Assembly (NCBI RefSeq): GCF_019297855.1
Contig: NZ_CP079194.1
Location: 3,397,501 to 3,461,500 of the forward strand
Reading direction: 5' to 3'
Source of the DNA: Gymnodinialimonas ceratoperidinii
GTDB taxonomy: Bacteria; Pseudomonadota; Alphaproteobacteria; Rhodobacterales; Rhodobacteraceae
Length of the DNA stretch: 64,000 nucleotides
Position numbers and translations under genes: made by a program. Positions 20,839 through 28,727 of this stretch are shown one piece after another. Position 1 is the first letter of the stretch. Every line of letters begins with the position of its first letter. The notes under the pieces are model-generated. The model saw only the letters and a list, made by a program, of their open reading frames with translations, made no database searches and had not been told where the DNA came from.

Positions 20839-22046
20839 CCCGCTTGCCGCGCACGCAGGAGCTGCTTGGCGAGGCTGTTCTGGTGCACCTCGTCGGGGCC
20901 GTCGGCGATGCGGATGGTGCGCGCGTAGGCGAAGGCCTCGGCGAGGAAGCTGTCCTGACTCACGCCCATCGCGCCATGGGCCTGGATCGCACGGTCGATC
21001 ACCGTCTGCGCCATCTGGGGCACTACGATCTTGGCCATGGCGATGAGGTCGCGGGCGGCCTTGTTGCCCTCGCGGTCCATCTTGTCGGCGGCAGCCATGG
21101 TCAGCAGGCGCGCCTGCTCGATCTCGCAGGCCGAAAGCGCGATGTGCTGGCGGATGATGCCCTGTTCCGAGAGCTTCTTGCCGAAGGCCTCGCGGCTCGA
21201 GACGCGGTCCAGCATCGCCTCCAGCGCCCGCTGCGCGCAGCCGATCAGCCGCATGCAGTGATGGATGCGCCCCGGCCCAAGGCGCCCTTGCGCGATCTCG
21301 AACCCGCGCCCCTGGCCGAGCAGCATGTTGCTAGCGGGCACCCGCACGTTGTCGAAAACGAACTCTGCATGTCCGTGGGGCGCGTCGTCCGAGCCGAAGA
21401 CCTTCATCGCCCGAATCATCTTCACGCCCGGCGTGTCCATCGGCACGAGGATCATGCTCTGCTGCTTGTATTTCTCCGCCTCGAAGTCGCTTTTCCCCAT
21501 CACGATCAATATCTTGCAGCGCGGATCGGGCGCGCCCGTGGCCCACCACTTGCGCCCGTTGATGACGTAATCATCGCCGTCGCGCAGGATCGAGGACTGC
21601 ACGTTGGTCGCATCCGAGGAGGCCACGTCCGGCTCGGTCATGCAGAAGGCGGAGCGGATTTCTCCGGCCAGCAGCGGCTCCAGCCAGTCGGCCTTCTGCT
21701 GCGCGGTGCCGTACTGGATGAACACCTCCATGTTGCCGGTGTCGGGCGCGTTGCAGTTGAACACCTCCGGCCCGATGATCGAGCGGCCCATGACCTCGGC
21801 CAACGGCGCATAATCGAGGTTGTTGAGCCCCGCGCCGTGCTCTTCATGGGGACACCAGAGGTTCCACAGCCCCTCGGCACGCGCCTTGGCCTTCAACTCC
21901 TCCATGATCGGGGGAATGACCCATCGGTCGTCCGAGGCCTCGACATAGGCGTGGTATTCATGCTCGGCCGGGATCACGTGGCGCTCCATGAAATCCGCAA
22001 CGCGCTCTTTCAGTGCCGCCGTCTTGGCGTTGAGTTCGAAATCCAT
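20835..22046 (-). CDS. Acyl-CoA dehydrogenase, ACAD10/11 type
   Basis: 403 residues with the three-domain acyl-CoA dehydrogenase layout: N-terminal helices, a middle beta domain with [15 protein letters not shown] (near 129), and a C-terminal helical domain with [12 protein letters not shown] and [14 protein letters not shown], where the position of the usual catalytic Glu loop holds the Asp-containing ACAD11-type sequence. FAD is the expected cofactor. ATG 22046 was chosen over upstream in-frame codons because a GGGGGGAA ribosome site precedes it. It is coupled to the following kinase gene by a 4-nt overlap, reproducing in two genes what vertebrates have as one ACAD10/11 polypeptide. The exact acyl substrate is unknown. 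Confidence 0.92.
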   Translation of the reverse strand: MDFELNAKTAALKERVADFMERHVIPAEHEYHAYVEASDDRWVIPPIMEELKAKARAEGLWNLWCPHEEHGAGLNNLDYAPLAEVMGRSIIGPEVFNCNAPDTGNMEVFIQYGTAQQKADWLEPLLAGEIRSAFCMTEPDVASSDATNVQSSILRDGDDYVINGRKWWATGAPDPRCKILIVMGKSDFEAEKYKQQSMILVPMDTPGVKMIRAMKVFGSDDAPHGHAEFVFDNVRVPASNMLLGQGRGFEIAQGRLGPGRIHHCMRLIGCAQRALEAMLDRVSSREAFGKKLSEQGIIRQHIALSACEIEQARLLTMAAADKMDREGNKAARDLIAMAKIVVPQMAQTVIDRAIQAHGAMGVSQDSFLAEAFAYARTIRIADGPDEVHQNSLAKQLLRARQAG

Positions 22047-22151
22047 GCCGTTCCCCCCGGTTAACCGCCGTCGTTCGCGGCCTGTCGTCCCAGTAATGAC
22101 CGAACTGGCGGCAGATGCCAGCCGCAACCGTGTCGCCAAGCGCTCCGCCGG

Positions 22152-22595
22152 TTAGTCCTCTTCGTGCGGCGGGTTGCGGCTTGCCTGAACCTCCTGCACG
22201 TCCTGAGGCCAGGTCGAGCGGATATAGGCGAGGATGTCCCAGATCTCCGCCTCGCTCAACACGTCGCCAAAACCCATCATGCCGCTGTTGAAGCCCAACA
22301 CGCCGCGCCGCTCCAATGCCGCGGCCCCGCCGAGGTTGACGTAGTCGAAAAGCAGTTGGTTGTCGTGGTGCCACGTATGCCCGGTGCGATCATGGGGCGG
22401 CGCGGGCAGCACGCCGTCACTCCCCGGCGTCTGCCAGTCGGGCTGTCCCTGAAGCTCCGCGCCATGGCAGGCGGCGCATTGCGTGGCGTAGAGCGCGCGC
22501 CCGTTCTCGATATCGCGATCCTCCAGCTCGTGGTCCGCAAAGGCCGTGGCAGGCAACAGGCAAAGCCCGAGAGACATCCAGAGACGCAGTGACAT
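22152..22595 (-). CDS. Periplasmic class I c-type cytochrome (copper island)
   Basis: 147 residues with a signal peptide (MSLRLWMSLGLCLLPATAFA), one CAACH haem-c motif near residue 40 and a distal Met candidate in MMGFGD. The fold is a single-haem cytochrome c (cytochrome_CBB3/PF13442-like). The start overlaps the multicopper oxidase stop by one base (TGATG) and has GGTGGAGG just upstream, so it is coupled to that gene. It is the last gene of the copper operon. It may accept electrons from, or donate them to, the multicopper oxidase or the respiratory chain; that role is inference. Confidence 0.88.
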   Translation of the reverse strand: MSLRLWMSLGLCLLPATAFADHELEDRDIENGRALYATQCAACHGAELQGQPDWQTPGSDGVLPAPPHDRTGHTWHHDNQLLFDYVNLGGAAALERRGVLGFNSGMMGFGDVLSEAEIWDILAYIRSTWPQDVQEVQASRNPPHEED

Positions 22596-23896
22596 CAGAC
22601 GACCTCCACCCATGTTTTCATTCCCTCCGCCTGATGGCCGAGCATATGGCAGTGGAACATCCAGGCCCCGGGATTGTCGAACACGCAGATGATGTCCCGG
22701 CTCTCGCCCGCATTCACAAGCGTCGTGTCGCGCAGCGCGCCGAGGCTGCCGCCCGCCTCGACCTCGTGGAAATGGTGCCCGTGCAGGTGAATGCCATGGG
22801 GGAAGGCCGTGTCGTTGACGAGCGTGATCCGCGCGGCCTCGCCCCGCGCAAAACGGGCGAACGGCGTATCGGTGAGGCCGGACGTTCCGTTGAACGACCA
22901 AAGGCCACTCCCCCCGTGGCGCCCTCCCATGGCCCCGCCCTCCATCGAGAGGGTCAGGGACTGGTCCGGTGTCGCCGGAGGCATCGCGGCCCGCGCTCCG
23001 GGCAAGGGTCCGATCGGCTCGGATATCGGCGCGGGGTTCTCTCCCGTCATGGCGATCCGACCGATCTCGAAAGGACCCTCCCGCGTCGGCACGGAAAGCG
23101 CGACGTCGCCGGTGACATTCGCGATGATATCGACCCTTTGTGCAGGCGCGATCACGAGGTCGGCGATCGGCTGCGGCTCAGGCAGGGGGCGTCCATCCAG
23201 CGCGACGATGAAGCCATCTGCACCGGTCAGCTCCAGCGGGAAGATCCGCGCCGTCGCGGCATTGATCAACCGCAACCGCACACGGTCGCCCTGCCGTACC
23301 GAGGTCTCCGAGGCCATGGCACGCGCGAAGTTGCCCAGCCGCCCGCCGTGGGAGGCATCGTGCCGATTGTCGAAGTCCTCCGCCAGCGCGCCCGTCCGCT
23401 CAAGCCGCCAATCATCGATGACCACGGTGATGTCACGGTCCACGGCGGGCGGTGAGGCCTCTTCCACGATCAGCGGGCCGTAGATCCCGCGCTCGACCTG
23501 TTCCCATGATCTGGCATGGGAATGGTACCAATAGGTGCCGGGATCAGGCACGGTGAAGTCATAGTCGAAGGTCTCGCCATCGGCGACGATCTCCTGTGTC
23601 AGTCCCGGCACCCCGTCCATGGCATTGTCGATCCGGATGCCATGCCAATGGAGTGCAGAGCCTTGACCGGATTGATTGTCGAACCGCACCGACAGACGCT
23701 CTCCCTCCCGCAGACGCAGGGTCGGGCCGGGCGTGCTGCCGTTGAGCCCGAGCATCCGCGTCGCGGGCTCCGTCTCCGGCAGGATCTGGGCCATGACCGG
23801 CTCAGCACGCAAGACCTGCGGTGTGGCCAGCGCGAGTTTGGGCAGCAGAACGGAGGCCGCCGTAGTGGCAAGGAATGTACGTCGGTGAAGTTTCAT
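22595..23896 (-). CDS. Multicopper oxidase (CueO/CopA-like), Tat-exported
   Basis: 433 residues, the normal length for a three-cupredoxin-domain oxidase. The start carries a twin-arginine signal (HRRTFLATTAASVL). All four copper ligand clusters are visible: HWHG near 89, WYHSHAR near 132, HGIHLHGHHFHE near 370 and MFHCHMLGHQAEGM near the C-terminus, where the last Met is the type 1 axial ligand. Such enzymes oxidise Cu(I) in the periplasm. There is a short Met/His/Gly stretch (MEGGAMGGRHGG, near 323) but not the long Met-rich insert of E. coli CueO. Its ATG overlaps the copD stop by 4 nt, and it is followed by a cytochrome c with 1-nt overlap. Confidence 0.93.
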   Translation of the reverse strand: MKLHRRTFLATTAASVLLPKLALATPQVLRAEPVMAQILPETEPATRMLGLNGSTPGPTLRLREGERLSVRFDNQSGQGSALHWHGIRIDNAMDGVPGLTQEIVADGETFDYDFTVPDPGTYWYHSHARSWEQVERGIYGPLIVEEASPPAVDRDITVVIDDWRLERTGALAEDFDNRHDASHGGRLGNFARAMASETSVRQGDRVRLRLINAATARIFPLELTGADGFIVALDGRPLPEPQPIADLVIAPAQRVDIIANVTGDVALSVPTREGPFEIGRIAMTGENPAPISEPIGPLPGARAAMPPATPDQSLTLSMEGGAMGGRHGGSGLWSFNGTSGLTDTPFARFARGEAARITLVNDTAFPHGIHLHGHHFHEVEAGGSLGALRDTTLVNAGESRDIICVFDNPGAWMFHCHMLGHQAEGMKTWVEVV

Positions 23897-24756
23897 GTGG
23901 GAACCGCGAAAACAGAGGTGAGAATTGAGGTGGCGAGGAGGATGGCCGCGAAGACGCCCCATTCCACGCCGATGGTCCGGGTCAGGTGGCGCGCCGCGCG
24001 CGGGTCGCCCGCGTGAAGGCCGGGTACGAACCGCAGCTTGTTGGCCGCCGCAAGCCCGAGGAGAAGCGCCACCAGCGCGATTTTTGCCAGCAGCGTCAGG
24101 CCGTAGCCTGACCCGACCAGCGCGACGAGCGAGCCCACGAGCCGCCAGCCATGGATCAGACCGGCAAGGACAAGCACCGGCACGACCACCGAGGCGATCT
24201 TGCCAAACCACTCACCAAGGGCGGCGGCCGCAGGCCAGGTTCTGGCCTCTGACGCCATGCGCTGCAACGGCCACAGGATTCCGATCCAGAAGGCGATGCC
24301 CAACAGATGCGCCAGCAGCAGGAGTTGCGCCCAAAGCGCGTCCTCCGAGACATGGCCGATCGTCGTGAAGGACCAAAGCGCCAGCGCCACGCCGATGAGC
24401 GACAGGAGCTTGCCGGTCGCGCCCATGAAAAGCCCGGCCATGATCGCCGCCAAGCCGCCAACCCGCAACGCCAGCGCGGTGCCCACGGGCGTCTGCCACA
24501 GGATGCCGAGGATCTGCGGATCGGTGATGCCGCTCGCATCTCCGGTCAAGGCCGCCCCCCGCAGGGCAAACGACGCGACGGCGAAGGCTATGCCCGCAAA
24601 GGCCAGGGCTTCCACGATGCGGCGCAGGCTCCGGTCGGTGCATTGCAATTCGGCGGCGAAGACCGCGCGCACGATCATCATGCCGCTCGCCGTCAGAACG
24701 CTCAGGTAGAGGCACAGTTTGACGATGATTTCGGCGAGGCCCCAGACGTCCGGCAC
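23893..24756 (-). CDS. copD: CopD-family copper resistance membrane protein
   Basis: 287 residues with about eight hydrophobic segments, including the conserved CopD core around IGHVSEDALWAQLLLLAHLLGIAFW (given here only as positions 133-157) and LIHGWRLVGS with conserved His residues. CopD works with periplasmic CopC in copper uptake across the inner membrane. The start is a GTG at 24756, four nt after the copC stop; no ATG fits as well. The 3' end overlaps the multicopper oxidase start (ATGA), making one translationally linked copC-copD-oxidase-cytochrome unit. Confidence 0.9.
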   Translation of the reverse strand: MPDVWGLAEIIVKLCLYLSVLTASGMMIVRAVFAAELQCTDRSLRRIVEALAFAGIAFAVASFALRGAALTGDASGITDPQILGILWQTPVGTALALRVGGLAAIMAGLFMGATGKLLSLIGVALALWSFTTIGHVSEDALWAQLLLLAHLLGIAFWIGILWPLQRMASEARTWPAAAALGEWFGKIASVVVPVLVLAGLIHGWRLVGSLVALVGSGYGLTLLAKIALVALLLGLAAANKLRFVPGLHAGDPRAARHLTRTIGVEWGVFAAILLATSILTSVFAVPT

Positions 24757-24760
24757 CGGA

Positions 24761-25105
24761 TCACTCGACGTCGAAGGAGAAAGAGCCCTGCACGGGATGC
24801 CCGTCGATGCCCAGTCCGCGCCATTCGATCAGGTAGCTGCCCGGTCCGACCTCGGTCAGCGGCACGGCGAATTCGGTGGTGAAGCTCTGCTGATCGCCGA
24901 GGTCCAGATCCTCTGCATCCGCGTCGTCGCGGATCAGCTCGACCCGCGTCATCCGCAAGGCATCGTCGAAGCTGAAGGTGATCTCTTCCGGCGCCGTCTC
25001 CATGACATCGCCATCGGCGGGGAGGGTCGTCATGTCATCGCTGTGGGCAAAGGCCGCGGCGCTCGAAAGGACGAGGCTCGCCGCTGCAAGGGTAAATAGG
25101 TTCAT
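24761..25105 (-). CDS. copC: CopC-family periplasmic copper-binding protein
   Basis: 114 residues with a signal peptide (MNLFTLAAASLVLSSAAAFA) leaving an N-terminal His (HSDD) after cleavage, and the family motif DGHPVQG near the C-terminus. The N-terminal His with the Asp-x-His pair matches the Cu(II) site of CopC; the Met-rich Cu(I) site of Pseudomonas CopC is absent. ATG 25105 is supported by GAGGA eight nt upstream. It precedes copD by 4 nt. Confidence 0.92.
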   Translation of the reverse strand: MNLFTLAAASLVLSSAAAFAHSDDMTTLPADGDVMETAPEEITFSFDDALRMTRVELIRDDADAEDLDLGDQQSFTTEFAVPLTEVGPGSYLIEWRGLGIDGHPVQGSFSFDVE

Positions 25106-25115
25106 TAGGTCTTCC

Positions 25116-25559
25116 TCAGTTGATCCCGTTGGCTTCCTGAAGCTCGCGGATATAGGCCACGACCATCGCGACATCGCCGCGCGTCAGGCCCGACACGGGT
25201 GGCATGTTGCCGAATGGCCAATGGTGTTGCTGGACGCCCGCAGACACGGCCCGCTGAAAGGCCTCGTCCGCGTGGTGCGACGGCTCGTAGATAATGTGGA
25301 CCAGTGGCGGCGCCAGCCCCTCGCGGCCCACCGCGTTGACGCCGTGGCAATCGGCGCATTGGGCGTTGAAGATGGTCTCGCCAACCGTGGCGTTCTCACC
25401 CAGTTGGTCGGGTATCGTGATGTCCACCAACGGGGCGCCAGCCGCCGCTGCATTCTCGATCCCATCTGCCGGCTCATGGGCGGGGCGGGCCCAGAAGGAC
25501 CACATCAGCGCCGCGCCCATGATTGCCAGTACCGGCACCGCCCAAATCTTTCTGTTCAC
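25116..25559 (-). CDS. Membrane-anchored c-type cytochrome, first gene of the copper operon
   Basis: About 147 residues with one N-terminal membrane segment (IWAVPVLAIMGAALMWSFW), then a single CADCH haem motif near residue 68 and a distal Met candidate in FGNMPPV. The GTG at 25559 has GGAGG five nt upstream; a possible ATG at 25571 has no good ribosome site and overlaps that GGAGG, so GTG is preferred. It is the first gene after the CueR-type promoter at 25586-25616 and lies 10 nt before copC. The anchor suggests it works at the periplasmic face of the inner membrane. Confidence 0.88.
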   Translation of the reverse strand: MNRKIWAVPVLAIMGAALMWSFWARPAHEPADGIENAAAAGAPLVDITIPDQLGENATVGETIFNAQCADCHGVNAVGREGLAPPLVHIIYEPSHHADEAFQRAVSAGVQQHHWPFGNMPPVSGLTRGDVAMVVAYIRELQEANGIN

Positions 25560-25585
25560 TCTAGCCTCCATCTGCTCAGGGGACT

Positions 25586-25616
25586 CGCTTAGAGGTTCCC
25601 CCTACTGGAGGGTCAA
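25586..25616 (-). promoter_or_regulatory. CueR-type promoter of the cytochrome-copC-copD-oxidase operon
   Basis: On the minus strand a -35 TTGACC is followed after 19 bp by TAAGCG. The spacer holds the dyad CTCCAG-TA-GGGGGA. The 19-bp spacing and dyad match the layout of E. coli copA and cueO promoters, which are activated by the MerR-family regulator CueR. It ends 27 bp before the cytochrome start. Confidence 0.75.
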
Positions 25617-25621
25617 CAGAG

Positions 25622-26371
25622 CTACACTAACGCTTTCGTGAGCATCCACAGCGCCATGCCGATCATCATCAGGTTCTCGGTCAGCGATACGAACCCGAGC
25701 GGCACATTGCTGCCGCCGCCGACGCAGGCGCATTTCAGCTCGCGCTTGTCGATGTAGACGGCCTTAAACACGCTCACGGCGCCGATCCCGGCGGCAAAGA
25801 GCGCCGCGGGTGCCGAGATGAACGTCAGCACGCCGGCCATCATCAACAGGCCCGCCCCGGTCTCGATGAACGGATAGATATACCCCCACCGCACCCACCG
25901 TTGCGCCAGCAGGTCGTAGTTGAGGAACATCGTCGCGAAGCTCTCGAGGTCCTGGAGCTTTTGCAGGCCGAGCAACACCATGGAGATCGAGATGAACCAT
26001 GCCAGCGTCTGACCGGCCAGCACCTGCCCCATCGTCAGCCATGTCACCGCGACAGCCATCAGCGCGGCGACCGAGAAGATCGCGATCACCGGTTGATAGG
26101 TCGTCTCATCCTCCCCCTTCACCGACTTGCCGAAATACTCCGCCAGATCGTCGTAGCCGCCGATCCGCTCGCCGTCGATGAAGGTCTGCGGCGTGGTCTT
26201 GACGCCGTGCTTTTCCTTGAAGGCGTCCGTCTCTTCCCGCGTGCTCAGGTGATGGTCGTCCACCGTGAAGCCATTGCGCTCCAGCAGGTCCTTGGACTTC
26301 AGGCCATAGGGACAGAGGTGATCCTCCATCACCATGCGGTAAAGCGTGGCGGTCTTGGTATTCTCGGACAT
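25622..26371 (-). CDS. Glutaredoxin-like domain fused to a MauE/DoxX-like membrane domain
   Basis: 249 residues. Residues about 1-80 are thioredoxin-fold glutaredoxin-like with CPYGLKSKDLL and the cis-Pro region TTPQTFIDG; the second cysteine of the usual CPYC is Gly, so only a monothiol site remains. Residues about 95-245 have four hydrophobic segments of MauE type, with a KCACVGGG pair of cysteines between the third and fourth. ATG 26371 has GGAG seven nt upstream; an in-frame ATG four codons earlier overlaps that site. The gene is 21 nt after the DUF305 gene, inside the copper island. A role in thiol or copper redox at the inner membrane is inferred. Confidence 0.82.
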   Translation of the reverse strand: MSENTKTATLYRMVMEDHLCPYGLKSKDLLERNGFTVDDHHLSTREETDAFKEKHGVKTTPQTFIDGERIGGYDDLAEYFGKSVKGEDETTYQPVIAIFSVAALMAVAVTWLTMGQVLAGQTLAWFISISMVLLGLQKLQDLESFATMFLNYDLLAQRWVRWGYIYPFIETGAGLLMMAGVLTFISAPAALFAAGIGAVSVFKAVYIDKRELKCACVGGGSNVPLGFVSLTENLMMIGMALWMLTKALV

Positions 26372-26392
26372 CGGTGTCTCCATTTCTTGGGC

Positions 26393-26860
26393 CTACGAAC
26401 CGGTGAGGTCCGCAATCAGGGCGTTCATTTCGTCAATCTCGCGGCGTTGGGCTTCGATGATCTCCGAGGCCAGTTCCTGCACCCGGGGATCGGAAATCTC
26501 GGCGCGTTCGCTTGTCAGGATCGCGATCGAATGGTGCGGGATCATCGCGCGCATCCAGCTCACGTCCTGCACCGTCTCCTGGCTGCGCACGAGCCAGAGC
26601 GCGCCGGCGAAGATCACGATGGAGCCCACGTAGATCGCCGTGTTCATTGCCTTGTTGCGATACATGCCAAGCATGAAGGTCAGCATCACCACGGCCATCA
26701 CCGCGCCCATCACGAAGGCCATGTAGAATCGCGTTTCGCTGAAGAAGACGTGATCAAAGGCATAGGTGTTGAGGTACATCAGACCGAACATCACCGCGGT
26801 CGATGTGCCGATCATTGCAAAGAAGCGGCCGTAGGCCTTCGAGTTGTCATGTTGTTCCAT
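26393..26860 (-). CDS. DUF305 family membrane protein
   Basis: 155 residues with three N-terminal hydrophobic segments (about 9-33, 41-60 and 68-88) and a C-terminal periplasmic or cytoplasmic DUF305-type helical part with MIPHHSIAI, a His-pair motif of the family. The family is often found with copper proteins; its biochemistry is unknown. The start was set at ATG 26860, which has GGAGG five nt upstream; an earlier ATG at 26872 overlaps that ribosome site. It is the first gene downstream of the minus-strand CueR-type promoter at 26953-26983. Confidence 0.85.
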   Translation of the reverse strand: MEQHDNSKAYGRFFAMIGTSTAVMFGLMYLNTYAFDHVFFSETRFYMAFVMGAVMAVVMLTFMLGMYRNKAMNTAIYVGSIVIFAGALWLVRSQETVQDVSWMRAMIPHHSIAILTSERAEISDPRVQELASEIIEAQRREIDEMNALIADLTGS

Positions 26861-26952
26861 CTGAGCCTCCATTCAGGTTGAGTATTCGGTCAACAACTTT
26901 CCAGCGTGGGAAGGTTCCGCCGCAATATCCCCCTTGTTTTATGGCTGTTCGA

Positions 26953-26983
26953 GAGGTAATGCTTCCAGTTACTGGAAGGTCAA
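26953..26983 (-). promoter_or_regulatory. CueR-type promoter upstream of the DUF305 gene, adjacent to cueR
   Basis: On the minus strand TTGACC is followed after 19 bp by TACCTC, and the spacer contains the near-perfect dyad TTCCAG-TAAC-TGGAAG. The element ends 12 bp before the divergent MerR-family gene, the classical regulator-operator arrangement. It should drive DUF305 and the glutaredoxin-like/MauE gene. Confidence 0.8.
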
Positions 26984-26994
26984 GGAGCAACGCG

Positions 26995-27378
26995 ATGAAT
27001 ATCTCCCACGCAGCGAAAGCGGCCAGACTGCCGGTGAAGACGGTCCGTTATTACTCCGATATCGGGCTGGTTGCGCCCAAGGGGCGGACGACCTCGGGCT
27101 ACCGGCTCTACGACGATGCCGAGGTGCGCCGCCTCACCTTCATCCGCCGCGCGCGGGAGTTTGGCTTCAGTCTTGATGAGTGCCGCGAGCTGCTCGACCT
27201 CTACAGCGATCAGAACCGCTCCAGCGCCGATGTGAAGGAGCTGGCCTCGCGCCGGCTGGAAGAGATCAAGCAAAAGCAACGCGAGCTGCAATCGCTCCAC
27301 GATGAGCTGTCACACCTCGTCGATGCCTGTGCGGGCGACGACCGCCCGGATTGTCCGATCATCGACCGTTTCGGCTAG
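26995..27378 (+). CDS. cueR: MerR-family copper-responsive regulator, CueR type
   Basis: 127 residues: N-terminal winged helix (MNISHAAKAARLPVKTVRYY), a long dimerisation helix, and a C-terminal metal loop with CAGDDRPDC, the C-x7-C spacing of CueR that binds Cu(I), Ag(I) or Au(I). A Ser-Ser pair in SSADVKELA sits where monovalent-metal MerR proteins have Ser. AAGGAG lies seven nt before the ATG. Two promoters with the 19-bp CueR spacing lie nearby, both reading into copper genes. Its TAG shares the tetranucleotide CTAG with the convergent DUF2218 gene. Confidence 0.92.
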   Translation: MNISHAAKAARLPVKTVRYYSDIGLVAPKGRTTSGYRLYDDAEVRRLTFIRRAREFGFSLDECRELLDLYSDQNRSSADVKELASRRLEEIKQKQRELQSLHDELSHLVDACAGDDRPDCPIIDRFG

Positions 27379-27692
27379 GCCACCCCGTCGAGCGATGCGA
27401 CGCCCTCCGGCTCGGACCAATCCATCGCGGTGAAGGCCTCGCGGAAGGCGAAGGTCTTCAGGTGCACGTCGATGATGTGGCGCGCGGTCTCCAACCCCTC
27501 CACCGTTTCGGCAGTGATCTCGACCCGCAACGCGCCGTCTTCGGCCAGCATCAGGGTCGGGCCGGGCGGCAGGGCGGCGCGGCCGATATTGTCCTCGACG
27601 CTCACCTCGACCTTGTGGCTGAAGTGCTTGCAGAGCTGTTTCATGTAGCGTTTGCCGTGGTCTGTCCTGAATATGCCGGTCTGCCGAGCCAT
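27375..27692 (-). CDS. DUF2218 domain protein
   Basis: 105 residues matching DUF2218, a small conserved family commonly found beside siderophore transport genes. Visible features are TDHGKRYMKQLCKHFSHK near the N-terminus and a C-terminal helix. There is no signal or membrane segment. ATG 27692 has GGAGG five nt upstream; an earlier ATG overlaps that site. It is divergent from the siderophore-binding protein gene across a 135-nt gap, suggesting shared iron control, and convergent with cueR with overlapping stops. Confidence 0.8.
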   Translation of the reverse strand: MARQTGIFRTDHGKRYMKQLCKHFSHKVEVSVEDNIGRAALPPGPTLMLAEDGALRVEITAETVEGLETARHIIDVHLKTFAFREAFTAMDWSEPEGVASLDGVA

Positions 27693-27827
27693 GGCCCCCT
27701 CCAAATCTGACTGTTTCTATCAAGATAAGGTTGCACTCCCCTGCCACCTTCGTCTACCCCTTCGCAAAATTGGTAGCCGCCGCCACCCCTCACCCCCCCC
27801 CGAACTCATCCCGTGAGAGGACCTGGC
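27693..27827. promoter_or_regulatory. Divergent promoter region between DUF2218 and the siderophore transporter
   Basis: These 135 nt are AT-richer than the flanks. Near 27719-27728 there is TATCAAGATA, an imperfect dyad (TATC/GATA) that could be part of an iron-regulator site; I cannot match it securely to Fur, Irr or RirA. Confidence 0.35.
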
Positions 27828-28727
27828 ATGACCCTTCGTATCCCCACCACACTCGCCTGCATCGCCTTGGCAACAACCGCCGCCAGCGCGGAAGAGGTGA
27901 GCGTTGACACCTATCTGGGCGAGGCGCGCGTCGCGACCGCGCCGGCCACCATCGCCGTGCTGGACGCAGCCGCCATCGACACGATCAGCGCCCTCGGCGT
28001 CACCGTCGATGCCGTGCCCGCGATGCCCGCCCTGGCGCATCTGACCGAGGCCATGGCCGACGCCGCGCGCGTGGGCAGCCTCTTCGAGCCTGATTTCGAG
28101 GCGCTGGCCGTCCTGAACCCCGATCTGATCATCGCCGGTGGCCGGTCCTCCCGGCAGGTGGAGCCGCTGTCCGAAATCGCACCGACCCTCGACATGACGA
28201 TCTGGGGCGGTGACATGGTCAATCAGGCGCAGGCCCGCCTGTCCGCCTATGGCGCGATCTTCGAGCGTGAGGCGCTGGCCGCCGAGCTGTCCGAAGCGCT
28301 TCTCACCCGCGTCGAGGAAGCCGCCGCCGCCGTCGAGGGCCAAGGCAACGCGCTGATCCTGCTGACCAACGGCGGCAACGTCTCGGCCTATGGCGACGAC
28401 AGCCGCTTCGGCTGGCTGCACACCGCGCTCGACCTGCCCGAGGCCTACCCGGACCTGACCGCCGAGACCCATGGCGAATCTGTCTCCTTCGAGTTCATCG
28501 CCGAGGTTGACCCGGATTGGATCCTCGTGATCGACCGGGCCGCTGCCATCGGTCAGGACGGCGAAGCCGCTGCCGCGACGCTCGACAACGCGCTGGTGGC
28601 CAGCACCACCGCGGCCGAGGAAGACCAGATCATCTACCTCAGCTCCGGCCCGCTCTACCTTGCCGGTGGTGGCGTTCAGTCGATGATGCTGACGCTGGAC
28701 GAGATCATCGCCGGTTTCGGTGAGTAA
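27828..28727 (+). CDS. Periplasmic iron-siderophore-binding protein
   Basis: 299 residues with a signal peptide (MTLRIPTTLACIALATTAASA) and the two-lobe FecB/FatB (PF01497) fold: AAIDTISALGV near 50, LNPDLIIAGGRSS near 103 and a C-terminal QSMMLTLDEII helix. No lipobox cysteine is seen, so it is probably soluble in the periplasm. It binds ferric siderophore and delivers it to the two permeases that follow. The next gene begins immediately after its stop codon (TAAATG). No outer-membrane receptor or siderophore synthesis gene is in the window. Confidence 0.9.
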   Translation: MTLRIPTTLACIALATTAASAEEVSVDTYLGEARVATAPATIAVLDAAAIDTISALGVTVDAVPAMPALAHLTEAMADAARVGSLFEPDFEALAVLNPDLIIAGGRSSRQVEPLSEIAPTLDMTIWGGDMVNQAQARLSAYGAIFEREALAAELSEALLTRVEEAAAAVEGQGNALILLTNGGNVSAYGDDSRFGWLHTALDLPEAYPDLTAETHGESVSFEFIAEVDPDWILVIDRAAAIGQDGEAAAATLDNALVASTTAAEEDQIIYLSSGPLYLAGGGVQSMMLTLDEIIAGFGE

